A stretch of 64,000 bases of DNA from Timema cristinae (GCA_039000515.1 JBCFYV010000100.1:36618884-36682883); one strand, 5' to 3'. Shown: positions 30,431-41,876, numbered from the stretch's first letter. Made by a program: numbers and translations. The notes: generated by a model from the sequence alone, not told the origin.

Positions 30431-32155
30431 CATGGTAGCTACAGACAGGGAAAACAGGTAAAACCTGGAAAAGTCAGGGGATTTTTGGATGACAGGGAAA
30501 ACAGGGAAATGTCAGGGAATTTAACTAAAAATAAGGAAAAGTCAGGGGATTTTTTGATGACAGGGAAAACAGGGAAATGTCAGGGAATTTAACTAAAAAT
30601 AAGGAAAAGTCAGGGATTTTTTGATGACAGGGAAAACAGGGAAATGTCAGGGAATTTAACTAAAAATAAGGAAAAGTCAGGGGATTTTTGGATGACAGGG
30701 AAATGTCAGGGAATTTAACTAAAAATAAGGAAAAGTCAGGGATTTTTTGATGGCAGGGAAAACAGAGAAATGTCAGGGAATTTAACTAAAAATAAGGAAA
30801 AGTCAGGGGATTTTTTGATGGCAGGGAAAACAGGGAAATATCAGGGAATTTAACTAAAAATAAGGAAAAGTCAGGGGATTTTTTGATGGCAGGGAAAACA
30901 GAGAAATGTCAGGGAATTTAACTAAAAATAAGGAAAAGTCAGGGGATTTTTTGATGACAGGGAAAACAGGGAAATGTCAGGGAATTTAACTAAAAATAAG
31001 GAAAAGTCAGGGATTTTTTGATGACAGGGAAAACAGGGAAATGTCAGGGAATTTAACTAAAAATAAGGAAAAGTCAGGGGATTTTTTGATGGCAGGGAAA
31101 ACAGGGAAATGTCAGGGAATTTAACTAAAAATAAGGAAAAGTCAGGGATTTTTTGATGGCAGGGAAAACAGGGAAATGTCAGGGAATTTAACTAAAAATA
31201 AGGAAAAGTCAGGGGATTTTTGATGACAGGGAAAACAGGGAAATGTCAGGGAATTTAACTAAAAATAAGGAAAAGTCAGGGGATTTTTTGATGGCAGGGA
31301 AAACAGAGAAATGTCAGGGAATTTAACTAAAAATAAGGAAAAGTCAGGGGATTTTTTGATGACAGGGAAAACAGGGAAATGTCAGGGAATTTAACTAAAA
31401 ATAAGGAAAAGTCAGGGGATTTTTTGATGACAGGGAAAACAGGGAAATGTCAGGGAATTTAACTAAAAATAAGGAAAAGTCAGGGGATTTTTTGATGGCA
31501 GGGAAAACAGGAAATGTCAGGGAATTTAACTAAAAATAAGGAAAAGTCAGGGATTTTTGATGGCAGGGAAAACAGGAAATGTCAGGGAATTTAACTAAAA
31601 ATAAGGAAAAGTCAGGGATTTTTGATGACAGGGAAAACAGGGAAATGTCAGGGAATTTAACTAAAAATAAGGAAAAGTCAGGGGATTTTTTGATGACAGG
31701 GAAAACAGGGAAATGTCAGGGAATTTAACTAAAAATAAGGAAAGTCAGGGATTTTTGATGACAGGGAAAACAGGGAAATGTCAGGGAATTTAACTAAAAA
31801 TAAGGAAAAGTCAGGGAATTTTTTGATGACAGGAAAACGGAAATGTCAGAATTTAACTAAAAATAAGGAAAAGTAGGAATTAAAAATTATTCCAAATATC
31901 CATTAATTTTGCAACTAAACACTAAAACAAAAGTTAATAATACCTATAAAGTACTTGTTAATTTTTAAAATAATATAAAACCGTTCATGTTTAGTAGATA
32001 CAACCTTTTTATTAATATGTGATCAATAATAAATAAAACACTGTCATCATCCACCATTAAAATTGGAAAAAGTAGTGAGGGAAAATTGAAAAATGTTGCC
32101 TGGAAAACCTGGGAAAGTCAAGGAATTTTGTGAAATATGTTTTGTAGCCACCCTG
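30431..32155. mobile_element. Element with GTGGCTACA-type ends around a minisatellite
   Basis: Left edge CATGGTAGCTACAGACAGGG and right edge TTTTGTAGCCACCCTG, whose complement is CAGGGTGGCTACAAAA: imperfect inverted termini. Just inside, AAAACCTGGAAAAGTCAGGG answers CCTGGAAAACCTGGGAAAGT. I could not find a convincing TSD. Probably a non-autonomous DNA transposon whose interior has expanded into a tandem array. Confidence 0.6.
30447..31876 (+). repeat. 68-bp minisatellite, about 21 copies
   Basis: Unit landmarks are CAGGGAAAACAGGGAAATGT, CAGGGAATTTAACTAAAAAT and AAGGAAAAGTCAGGGGATTT followed by TTTGATG[AG]. Units differ mainly in G and T run lengths (GGGATTTTT against GGGGATTTTTT), GACAGG/GGCAGG and CAGGG/CAGAG. 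The final two units (31800-31876) are riddled with single-base losses. Too regular and too internal to be CRISPR, and there are no unique spacers. Confidence 0.92.
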
Positions 32156-32159
32156 AGAT

Positions 32160-33105
32160 TACATAATTTAATAATTGTTTAGAGATCGGTTATTGAATAA
32201 TAGATGATGTAGACAAAAATATGTAAGTTGATTTAGGCCTCGAACTACCCAATAGATGTTGGGGCGGATGACAATTAAATAAATAAATAAATACGGGTTT
32301 GAAAAACACTTCGCCTTTCCAAACAAAACCAAACATTAAATTTGAGTATAGACGTCTCTAAGTATTATTTTGATTTTGGTTGGAGGCAGAGAGGGTAAAT
32401 TAAGGAGGTGGGAAAAAGACAAAATTAACCAATTTTCACTCTAAATTATAACATAAAAATGTTTTGTCACATGAATAAAACGAATACACAGCTAAATTTA
32501 TCATGTATGCATCCAAACTTGGAACTTAATTTAATTAATAAAACATTGTATTGTTTATTTGCGGTAATAATTAGAGTATTCAACCCTTCTTCACCTGTTA
32601 GCAACTACCGTGTCTTGGAGAACTTTTTTAAAAAAATAAAATAATGCAGGGCCTAGTTTTATTATTGGATATAAGTTGTCCTGGAAATAATAGCCGGCTA
32701 GTACAATTAACTATAGTATAGATAGGTCACACGATTTGCGGAAGAGCTCATCTGAGCTCGGTAACACAATTACATGAACTGAGGAGTAAAAATTAAATTC
32801 ATAATGAATTTATTCAAATTGTATTATGGAGGTTAGGTTAAGTTAGGCTAGGTTTGGTTGGTGGTTAAGAGTGGAATGGGATTACAGTTCTGCAATTCTT
32901 GTGGACCGGCTGACAGGTATAATTTATTCCGTAATTTGAGTGGGCCCTAATTGAATATCTGTTAATAGACCTAACTTATTCCGCAATTGGAGTGCGCCCG
33001 TATAGATAAGTGGTTATTTAATTGGGCCCATGAACCATCTATTGCTGGGGAGGGTAGGGCGGGGGTAGTTAGAATTATTGATACACGTGAAACATTTAAT
33101 AGTAC
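32160..33105. other. No recognised gene
   Basis: About 950 bp of AT-rich DNA with AAATAAATAAATA near 32277-32290. Around 32880-33010 GGCCCTAATTGAATATCTG and ATTCCGCAATTGGAGTGCGC form a weak internal duplication. Confidence 0.45.
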
Positions 33106-33107
33106 TT

Positions 33108-33770
33108 TTACACAATAACCGTTCAGGTCTTACGCATATGTGATAATTTAAGCTAATGTTTCAGGGATCAGGAAAATCTAATTTAGAGAAAATAAACCCT
33201 CATTTGCGTGGACTGAGAGTGGAAAACCATTTAGGAAAAACCTCCCCTCAATACACCTGACCAGGATTCGAACTGTGGTCTTCTCCTATTGGCAGTCCAG
33301 TCTATTCTGAGAGTGACGCCTTAAACCAATGGTTATAACTAAACCTTTTACCTTATCGCGGACCCCCTGAAGCCAATGGTAATTCACCCTCCCCCTCTTC
33401 CCATAATCTCCCCCATCATACGAGGGGAAATTAAAAACCTAAACGAACATTTCTGGTAGTCAACGTAACCCATTCCTTATTAGTAAAAGAAAAAAGATGT
33501 TTAGTCTGACAGTAATGGGGGAAAAACAGATGTTTAAGAAAATTGTGAATAGTGAATATTTATTTGTATACAATATATATATATATATATATACATACAT
33601 ACATATAGTATACAAATAAAATACGAATAGTTAATATTTATTTGTATACAAATATATATAAAACTTATAACTCTTCTAGATCTGTTTAATGGACTCCCAC
33701 AGGTGTCCAGTGAACCTCAGGCTGGGAACCTCTGACTTGGATCATTCTACCATCGAAACGGGTACTAACT
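33108..33770 (-). mobile_element. SINE-B split by a hAT element
   Basis: ACCGTTCAGGTCTTACGCAT, CATTTGCGTGGACTGAGAGT, B-box complement GGATTCGAACTGTGGTCTTC, GAGAGTGACGCCTTAAAC (to 33326), then after the hAT ATCATTCTACCATCGAAACG (33741-33760). The break lies in the box A region, as at 17040 and 17760. Confidence 0.78.
33327..33734. mobile_element. Old non-autonomous hAT in a SINE-B head
   Basis: Left CAATGGTTATAACTAAACC, right GCTGGGAACCTCTG. Flanks are CCTTAAAC (33319-33326) and ACTTGGAT (33735-33742); four of eight bases agree, as expected for an old TSD. Interior TCGCGGACCCCCTGAAG and ATGGACTCCCACAGGTGTCC recall the 17048 element. It holds a TA/CATA microsatellite (33574-33607) and a duplicated TTAATATTTATTTGTATACA-like segment. 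Confidence 0.6.
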
Positions 33771-34335
33771 ATTAACAATAGTAAGATCATTCCAAGATAC
33801 ATAAAAAAGCGCGATTTACTCTTTCACAGAATTTAAATCTGTTGGGTTAAAGGACACACTGAATTAAGCATAAAAGATCGTTCAATATACCTTCAAATAG
33901 AGTTACGATCTAAAGAGGTCATTCTGTGAATGTGAACTGTGAATTCAGGATTTGATAATACTAAGAGGTAAAAAGGGTTTGTGCGAGGAAGAAAACACAA
34001 AAGAAACACCTCTACCAAAGATTTATGAAGAGAAGAGCTCTTTTGAGTGTTCTCATTTCGTAGTAGCCGTCAACCATTGTTGTTGAAGTTGCGGGGAGTT
34101 TCTTATGATCGTTTTTATTTTATGTGGCTATTAATACCAGGACTTTGTGTTATACCTCACCTGCGAGATATTTATTTACTCTCGTCTTGTTATGGTGGCT
34201 AATACTAGTTTCTGATTTATTCGTGTTTTATTTTTCTACAGTGATGTCATTTCGTTAATGAAAAAAACAAACAAAACAAGTTAACGCGATCCATTATCTT
34301 TGAGAATGTATAAAGTTTATAGCGTTTTAAAATTA
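33771..34335. other. No recognised feature
   Basis: Mixed-composition DNA between a SINE-B and a tandem array. No coding or repeat signal. Confidence 0.45.
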
Positions 34336-34339
34336 AAAT

Positions 34340-35379
34340 AAATAAAGATTATAGGATAGGCCTATGTGCTAAATTTAATAAAGATTTAGGATAGGCCTAT
34401 GTGCTAAATTGAATAAAGATTATAGGATAGGCCTATGTGCTAAATTTAATAAAGATTTAGGATAGGCCTATGTGCTAAATTGAATAAAGATTATAGGATA
34501 GGCCTATGTGCTAAATTGAATAAAGATTTAGGATAGGCCTATGTGCTAAATTTAATAAAGATTATAGGATAGGCCTATGTGCTAAATTTAATAAAGATTT
34601 AGGATAGGCCTATGTGCTAAATTGAATAAAGATTATAGGATAGGCCTATGTGCTAAATTGAATAAAGTTTGTAGGATAGGCCTATGTGCTAAATTGAATA
34701 AAGATTATAGGATAGGCCTATGTGCTAAATTGAATAAAGATTTAGGATAGGCCTATGTGCTAAATTTAATAAAGATTATAGGATAGGCCTATGTGCTAAA
34801 TTGAATAAAGATTTAGGATAGGCCTATGTGCTAAATTTAATAAAGATTTAGGATAGGCCTATGTGCTAAATTGAATAAAGATTATAGGATAGGCCTATGT
34901 GCTAAATTGAATAAAGATTTAGGATAGGCCTATGTGCTAAATTTAATAAAGATTATAGGATAGGCCTATGTGCTAAATTTAATAAAGATTTAGGATAGGC
35001 CTATGTGCTAAATTTAATAAAGATTATAGGATAGGCCTATGTGCTAAATTGAATAAAGATTTAGGATAGGCCTATGTGCTAAATTTAATAAAGATTTATA
35101 GGATAGGCCTATGTGCTAAATTTAATAAAGATTTAGGATAGGCCTATGTGCTAAATTGAATAAAGATTATAGGATAGGCCTATGTGCTAAATTTAATAAA
35201 GATTTAGGATAGGCCTATGTGCTAAATTGAATAAAGATTATAGGATAGGCCTATGTGCTAAATTGAATAAAGATTATAGGATAGGCCTATGTGCTAAATT
35301 GAATAAAGATTATAGGATAGGCCTATGTGCTAAATTGAATAAAGATTATAGAATAGGCCTATGTGCTAAATTGAATAAA
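34340..35379 (+). repeat. 36/35-bp tandem array, about 29 copies
   Basis: Each unit holds GGATAGGCCTATGTGCTAAA followed by TT[GT]AATAAAGATT. A 36-bp form (GATTATAGG) and a 35-bp form (GATTTAGG) alternate through much of the array as a 71-bp dimer. The last several units are all 36 bp, so they stay in frame and give a chance frame repeating NKDYRIGLCAKL. The core is the 10-bp palindrome ATAGGCCTAT. Confidence 0.93.
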
Positions 35380-35467
35380 TGGCCTTGGACTAGTCAAGAG
35401 AGCTCTGAGGCAAAAAGCAAGCGTTTGTCAAGATTATCTGGTTCGAACCCTGGTTGAAACATACTAT

Positions 35468-35755
35468 CACCCGCTTCAGTGATAAAATAGTCTGAGGTGT
35501 CACTCACACATTTGACTGGATCTACGATGATGGGGAGATCAGGGTTCGAATCGTGGTCGAGTGTGTTGAGGTAATTATTTTTCCAAAATGATTTTCCACA
35601 CACACTCTTCTCGCTCGCTTGCTCTCTCTTTTCCCTCATGCAAATGCGGGTACGCCTTCTCCAAAGTGTCAATCCTCCCCCATTCCTGCCACATTTGTAT
35701 TATTAGTACATATGCGATAGACCGAACGGGTAGTAAGACGCAGTGCCAAAATAAT
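35468..35755 (+). mobile_element. SINE-B
   Basis: CCCGCTTCAGTGATAAAATA, B box CAGGGTTCGAATCGTGGTCG, a CT-rich expansion in the linker (CTTCTCGCTCGCTTGCTCTC) and tail CGAACGGGTAGTAAGACGCA. Confidence 0.82.
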
Positions 35756-35825
35756 AGAGAAATAAATAAAGAAGCTTAGTATCGTCTTCCAATGCTGCGA
35801 TAGTCATATAAACAAAAAGCGAATT

Positions 35826-36112
35826 GGTGACCTGGTGGTCTAGGGGTAAGGTATCGGACTTCTGTGCTGGCGGCCGGGGTTCAATCCTCGGTCCCGGCAC
35901 AGATTTATCTGATTTCCAAACCTTTCCTTCACCTCTGACAAGACATCTTGTGAATGTGGAGAATGCCAGGCCTCCACCGTGGTTCAGATCCCACGTTAAA
36001 CTGTAGGTCCTCCATTTCATCTCACAATCACCCTACCATTACACATTAGCGTAAGTGCGTATAACCCGAACGGATAGTAAGACGCGGCGATAATAATAAT
36101 AATAATAATAAT
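35826..36112 (+). mobile_element. SINE-A copy 6
   Basis: Full length, both polymerase III boxes intact, (TAA)n tail. TSD CGAATTGGTG at 35820-35829 and 36113-36122; its last four bases coincide with the SINE start, so the true TSD may be only CGAATT. Confidence 0.92.
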
Positions 36113-36122
36113 CGAATTGGTG

Positions 36123-36484
36123 TTCCCTTATAAGTGCGGTCCCCAGTGCATTAAAACGCTTGACTTCGCTATGATGATCTGAATGGGCAATGCAACTTAG
36201 GTCTACAGTACCTTAGTTTGATTCCAGCTAGGGCCTGAAATAATTTTAATTTAAAAAAAATGGATCTCTTCCTGTTAAGCACATACTATAATTTCAGGAG
36301 ATGAGCTAGGATAAAATGTTTAGTGTTAAGAGCGAATATTGTATCTTTACATGACTTACAAACTAACATAATCGAGGACAGCACAATTAAAGGAGGGTGT
36401 AAGTATTGCTCAAACTTGACAAATCTATTTCCATCTTTAAAAGATTGGTTTTCACTATTTTGAAAACATAACCATTGAGACAGT
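36123..36484. other. No recognised feature
   Basis: Unassigned; TAGGTCTACAGTACCTTAGTTTGATTCC near 36200-36225 could be the rest of a tRNA-like SINE head. Confidence 0.35.
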
Positions 36485-36640
36485 CCAACTCCTTAGCTCT
36501 GTCAACAGGGCGTCTGCTTATTGAGCAAAGGATCCCCTCTTCAATACCCACTATGAACTTAAAATGTATTTTAGGTGAAATCGGGGCTTTTTATTTTTCA
36601 CAGTGAGGAATTAATGGCCGAGAGATTGGGTGCTATGTCT
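36485..36640 (+). mobile_element. SINE-E copy 1 (family description)
   Basis: SINE-E has a head around GCGTCTGCTTA with B box GGTTTGATTCC, then a GAATTAACGGC-like step and GATGTTGTGTCTGTC, followed in the copy at 50843 by the A/B tail. This copy keeps CAGGGCGTCTGCTTATTGAG, GAGGAATTAATGGCCGAGAG and GTGCTATGTCTAG. It runs into a truncated SINE-B. Confidence 0.55.
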
Positions 36641-36644
36641 AGTC

Positions 36645-36800
36645 TAGACTTATTGGTTTAAGGCGTCACTTTCGTGGTAGACTGTCCTCCTGATGACACG
36701 TAGATCGGGGTTCGAATCTAGGTCAGGTCTACTTATCGTGGTTTATACTATGGGCTTTATTATTCTAAATACTTCATTTCTCATCCTACCCCGATAGACT
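36645..36800 (+). mobile_element. SINE-B, 3' truncated
   Basis: TTGGTTTAAGGCGTCACTTT, B box GGGGTTCGAATCTAGGTCAG, CATTTCTCATCCTACCCCGA. The linker is shortened. Confidence 0.65.
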
Positions 36801-36930
36801 ACTATCAGAATTAAGTTAGTTTGTAAGTCGTCTTGATCACGATCAATATATCATAATTTAAATTTAATACCTTTAAAATAAATAAAATAAATATATCTCC
36901 AACGTTTCTATATTAATTTTAATTCGATCC

Positions 36931-38495
36931 ATATCTAGTTAGATAAAGTGTTAACAATGCACTATAATCCTCTGGTATGGACTAAAATAAGTTGTTACTT
37001 CCATTGATCTGTCTCAGTCTGATCATATAAAGTGTCAACAATGCACTACATCTTCTTGTATGGGCTAGAGTAAGTTGTTACTTCCATTGATCTGTCTCAG
37101 TTTGGTCATATATACTGTCAACAATGCACTACATCTTGTATGGGCTAAAGTAAGTTGTTACTTCCATTGATCTGTCTCAGTTTGGTCATATATACTGTCA
37201 ACAATGCACTACATCTTGTATGGGCTAAAGTAAGTTGTTACTTCCATTGATATGTCTCGGTTTGATCATATATAGTGTCAACAATGCACTACATCTTCTT
37301 GTATGGGCTAGAGTAAGTTGTTACTTCCTTTGATCTGTCTCAGTTTGGTCGTATATACTGTCAACAATGCACTACATCTTCTTGTATGGGCTAGAGTAAG
37401 TTGTTACTTCCATTGATCTGTCTCAGTTTGGTCATATATACTGTCAACAATGCACTACATCTTGTATGGGCTAAAGTAAGTTGTTACTTCCATTGATCTG
37501 TCTCAGTTTGGTCATATATACTGTCAACAATGCACTAACATCTTGTATAGGCTAAAGTAAGTTGTTACTTCCATTGATTGTCTCGGTCTGATCATATATA
37601 GTGTCAACAATGCACTACATCTTCTTGTATGGGCTAGAGTAAGTTGTTACTTCCTTTGATCTGTCTACTCTGGTCGTATATAGTGTCAACAATGCACTAC
37701 ATCTTCTTGTATGGGCTAGAGTAAGTTGTTACTTCCTTTGATCTGTCTCACTCTGATCGTATATAGTGTCAACAATGCACTAAATCTTCTTGTATGGGCT
37801 AGAGTAAGTTGTTACTTCCTTTGATCTGTCTCACTCTGATCGTATATAGTGTCAACAATGCACTAAATCTTCTTGTATGGGCTTGAGTAAGTTGTTACTT
37901 CCATTGATCTGTCTCAGTTGGTCATATATACTGTCAACAATGCACTACATCTTGTATGGGCTAAAGTAAGTTGTTACTTCCATTGATATGTCTCGTCTGA
38001 TCATATATAGTGTCAACAATGCACTACATCTTCTTGTATGGGCTAGAGTAAGTTGTTACTTCCTTTGATCTGTCTTACTCTGGTCGTATATAGTGTCAAC
38101 AATGCACTACATCTTCTTGTATGGGCTAGAGTAAGTTGTTACTTCCTTTGATCTGTCTCACTCTGATCGTATATAGTGTCAACAATGCACTAAATCTTCT
38201 TGTATGGGCTAGAGTAAGTTGTTACTTCCTTGATCTGTCTCAGTCTGATCATATATACTGTCAACAATGCACTACATCTTCTTGTATGGGCTAGAGTAAG
38301 TTGTTACTTCCTTGATCTGTCTCACTCTGATCGTATATAGTGTCAACAATGCACTAAATCTTCTTGTATGGGCTAGAGTAAGTTGTTACTTCCATTGATC
38401 TGTCTCAGTCTGATCGTATATACTGTCAACAATGCACTAAATCTTCTTGTATGGCTAGAGTAAGTTGTTACTTCCATTTATCTGTCTTAGTCACA
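36931..38495 (+). repeat. 83-bp satellite-like array, about 19 copies
   Basis: Unit landmarks: GTCAACAATGCACTACATCT, TCTTGTATGGGCTAGAGTAA, GTTGTTACTTCCATTGATCT and GTCTCAGTCTGATCATATAT. Some units lack CTT (80 bp) or single bases. Sub-types TCACTCTGATCGTATATAGT and AGTTTGGTCATATATACTGT occur in blocks, so local duplication has spread variants. Confidence 0.93.
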
Positions 38496-38985
38496 CTTAC
38501 GCTCTAAAAGTATGTAAGTGTCAGAGGTGTTAACGATACTAGTAATAACATTCAATATACAGCCAGCCCTTGTGATGAATGGAGTGAAGGTGTCGCTTGT
38601 GGGGTCAGTTGGTGTTTGGCTCAGTGAGGAAAGCAATGGGAAACTGACAGTGGAACTGTTGAGAGTCCAATCGACCTTTGGGTTGAGTCCTTTTCGTACA
38701 TAGAGCAAAGTCACTAACGGATAATTATTTTTGTTAGAAAATGGCTTTAAAAATTATACTAATATTGGTTTGTATAAAAAAAATATTTATTTATGGAAAC
38801 TTGGCTGTTAGGTGTATACTATTATAGAATGTAAATTTTTAATTTGATAATACTCATTATATTGGGATGTCACAAAGTTTTATATATTAGCATTTAGCTC
38901 GCACCAGGTGTTCACAAATGCTGATTTCACTGTTTAATTTGATTTTTTATCGATTGACTTTTGAAACATCTTTTAGAAATATAAT
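38496..38985. other. No recognised gene
   Basis: Directly after the array is a GC-richer 200-bp patch (38520-38700) with open frames on both strands, neither with a recognisable domain; AT-rich beyond. Confidence 0.4.
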
Positions 38986-38989
38986 TTAT

Positions 38990-39178
38990 TTTGGTGGACA
39001 ACATTGATAACATTTTACTATATTATTTGTGTCATTTTATAGGTGTTGACAATATATACATTCAAAGTGGCAGATGATCACCTGACTTGACGTATTAATA
39101 TATGAAAGTAGATCTAGTAACTTTTTCTAGCTGTCAGATATGTTCATTTGTAAGAAAATCGGGACATAAGATTGTTCT
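38990..39178 (+). repeat. Dispersed AT-rich repeat F
   Basis: AACATTGATAACATTTTACT, then GGCAGATGATCACCTGACTT and GAAAGTAGATCTAGTAACTT match the copies at 4530 and 21880. Confidence 0.55.
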
Positions 39179-39184
39179 TTTTTC

Positions 39185-39660
39185 AACACTGCGTCTCAAA
39201 CTGTTCAGGTTATACGCATATGCACTAATTATGCTAATGAGTTAGGGATGAGGAATACTGATTTTAGAGGAAGTGTACCCTCATTTTTCGTGGAGGGAGA
39301 ATGAAAAAGACATTTATTAAAAACCACTCTCAGTATATCTGACCGGGATTCAAATCTTGATCTCCTAGTCATCAGCCTTATAGTCTACTGCAAGAGTACT
39401 GCTGAGGACGGGGAAATTGAGGTTCGTATCTTGGTCGGGTAAACTGGGGGTGGTTTTTCCTAAATGGTTTCCCACTTTCCCTCCACGCAAATGCGGGTTC
39501 ACTTCCTATAAATTCAACCTTCACAATTGATAACCCGCTAGCGTAATTAGTATTTAAGCGTCTAATCCGAACGGGTAGTAAGATGCGGTTCTAAACTAAT
39601 TAAAATTAAATTACTTCGAGAGTAGTGCGTTAGACCACGTGGCCGTGACCGAAGCGGGTA
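39185..39660 (-). mobile_element. SINE-B interrupted by an inverted SINE-B
   Basis: Part one (39185-39402) runs from tail CACTGCGTCTCAAACTGTTC to GTCTACTGCAAGAGTACT. Part two (39608-39660) is CTTCGAGAGTAGTGCGTTAG and GCCGTGACCGAAGCGGGTA. TACTGCAAGAGTA and TACTTCGAGAGTA flank the guest as an imperfect TSD. Confidence 0.8.
39403..39592 (+). mobile_element. SINE-B, 5'-truncated, nested
   Basis: Begins mid-head at GCTGAGGACGGGGAAATTGA and keeps AAATGGTTTCCCACTTTCCC, CGCAAATGCGGGTTCACTTC and CCGAACGGGTAGTAAGATGC. It lies opposite to its host, so host and guest can pair as a hairpin. Confidence 0.82.
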
Positions 39661-40016
39661 ATTTTATTATTACTACTATTATTTCATATACATTTAATAT
39701 AAATGTATCTGTGAATAAACCTATATGTTAGTTTGTATTTTATTTTAGGCGTTTATAAGAGACTTGTGTTTGAGAATACATGTCTATTTCAACACCTAAC
39801 TTATAAATTTATCTCCAGAGGCTAGTCAAAGCTATTCTTCTCTGTAAGCGAGTTAAAAGAGTTTTAAATAAGTCTTGGGCTTGTTCGGTATGACCGAAAA
39901 AAAACTTTCATCGGGAAAATTTGGTTTCCGCCTCCTCCCTTTCATGATGATGATGAGTTGACGACCGAAGATGTTTTTTTATTATTCTAGAACTAAAGTA
40001 GTTTATAAGCCTCGAA

Positions 40017-40298
40017 GGTGACCTGGTGGTCTAGGGGTAAGGTGTCAGACTTCTGTGTTGGGGCCGGGGTTCAATCCTCGGTCCCGGCACAAATTTATCT
40101 GATTACCAAACCCTTCCTTCACCTCTGACAAGACATCTTGTGAATGTGGGGATGCCAGGCCGCCACCGTGGTTCGGATTCCACGTTAAACTGTAGGTCCT
40201 TCATTTCATCTCACAATCACCCTATTATTACACATTAACGTAAGTGCGTATAACCCGAACGGGTAGTAAGACGCGGTGATAATAATAATAATAATATA
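40017..40298 (+). mobile_element. SINE-A copy 7
   Basis: Full length with a single-base loss in the middle (GTGGGGATGCCAGGC) and a short (TAA)n tail. ATAAGCCTCG before and ATAACCTCG after are a plausible imperfect TSD. Confidence 0.88.
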
Positions 40299-40445
40299 TA
40301 ACCTCGTGCTAATGAAATCGATAATAAAATGTGCATGTTAAATACCTCAAGTAAATAAATATAATTATATCTAGAAACATATCCACATAGCTGTTTACCT
40401 GATTATCTATCATCTACCTGCCTATCGATTTACCTGCAATCAACA

Positions 40446-40720
40446 TCATCGGTGCTCTTGGGGTAAAATGCTCACCTCAGTATCTGACCCAGCCAGGGTT
40501 GATGTATTTTCTTGGGCGATAAAAATCCGTAGCACAACATCCTTCGGATGGGAAGTAAAGCCGTTTGTCCCATGTCGATAGTGGCATGTAACAGATCCAT
40601 GGACGTTATATGAAAATACCTTTCCTGGCAAAATTGGTAGGCCCTTTCGCTCGCGTTCATAGAAATTATTTTGTGCTGATATAATCAGTCGTTTCAGAAC
40701 GTGCAGGTTGAAAACCCTAA
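40446..40720 (+). mobile_element. SINE-C copy 2
   Basis: CATCGGTGCTCTTGGGGTAA, then AAAATCCGTAGCACAACATC, GGAAGTAAAGCCGTTTGTCC and AGAACGTGCAGGTTGAAAAC. The B-box area has a deletion (TATCTGACCCAGCCAGGG), so the promoter is lost. Confidence 0.75.
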
Positions 40721-40771
40721 ATTAATAATATAGTAAATATATTGACACAAATCTTTGCATGTATTTATTTA

Positions 40772-41054
40772 TTATTATTATTACTATCACCGCGTCTTAC
40801 TACCCGTTCGGGTTATACGCACTTGCGATAATGTGTAATGGTAGGGTGATTGTGAGATTAAATGAAGGACCTACAGTTTAACGTGGAATACGAACCACGG
40901 TGGAGGCCTGGCATTCCACACATTCACAAGATGTCTTGTCAGAGGTGAAGGAAGGGTTTGGAAATCAGATAAATCTGTGCCGGGACCGAGGATTGAACCC
41001 CGGCCGCCAGCACAGAAGTCTGACACCTTACCCCTAGACCGCCAGGTCACCTTA
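40772..41054 (-). mobile_element. SINE-A copy 8
   Basis: Full length in minus orientation, ATT tail at the left. Perfect 13-bp TSD ATGTATTTATTTA at 40759-40771 and 41055-41067. Confidence 0.93.
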
Positions 41055-41067
41055 ATGTATTTATTTA

Positions 41068-41605
41068 ACTTCGCCAGATCAAATAAATACATACCTTTCA
41101 AGATATATCCATATATGCACACGTAAACATACACGAACAAATGCACACAGCATACCAAAAACAACATTTTTAAACATTAGGGTGACATAGCAAGAACATT
41201 TTAGTCAAAATCTTGATACCTACTTCGTTTACGTAGATCATTCTTTCTCTATACCTCGCGTAAATTAATAAGTAAACCGGATAAGATATGAGGGTTTTAG
41301 AAATACTAATGTTGACACTGTAATTAAACATTATGTTGCAATGTGAGCTATAAAATACCCACTTAAACTAAAGAGTCCCGTCTTAAGGTTTGTTTGAGAT
41401 GCAATATAAGAACCTTTTATTTTATCTTTTGAGAGAGAGTGCGTTTATTCACGTTTAATTCACGTTGTAAATCACAGTGTCTTACATAACTTTAATTAAG
41501 GAAAAGGAAAGTATAGTCGTTTTACCGTTAATAAACACGTTATAGTACTTTTAAAGCACTTGTGACTAAATTAATGTTTCCATTCGCCAACAACGTGCAC
41601 ATGTT
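41068..41605. other. No recognised feature
   Basis: AT-rich. A short frame with hydrophobic residues spans the SINE border but has no independent support. Confidence 0.45.
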
Positions 41606-41607
41606 TT

Positions 41608-41876
41608 TCTATATTATCGTATCTTACCACCTGTTCAGATTATAACATATATGATAATATTCTAATGGAGTAGGGATGAGTAAGGAATCATTTTAGAGAT
41701 AATTTATCCTTATTTGCATGGAAGGAGAATGGAAAACCATTTAGGAAAAAAACCCGTCTGTTATGTAACTAATAGAACCGACTGGGATTTGAACCCCAAT
41801 CTCCCCGTCACCAGCAGATCATTCTAACATTAGAGTGGAGCCGTAGCTTAGACTATTTTGGCTGCTGAAGCGATTT
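41608..41876 (-). mobile_element. SINE-B with a short internal insertion
   Basis: CTTACCACCTGTTCAGATTA, GAATGGAAAACCATTTAGGA, then extra TTATGTAACTAATAGAAC before the B-box complement GGGATTTGAACCCCAATCTC; head GACTATTTTGGCTGCTGAAG. Confidence 0.75.

Noticed and set aside
30447..31876. CRISPR array
   Set aside because: Units are contiguous with no unique spacers, the genome is eukaryotic, and the unit derives from the surrounding transposon.
35227..35457. Protein with 12-residue repeats (NKDYRIGLCAKL)
   Set aside because: It arises only because 36-bp satellite units are divisible by three; the frame breaks wherever a 35-bp unit occurs.
36931..38495. Centromeric satellite
   Set aside because: Only about 19 copies bounded by unrelated DNA; nothing shows a megabase array.
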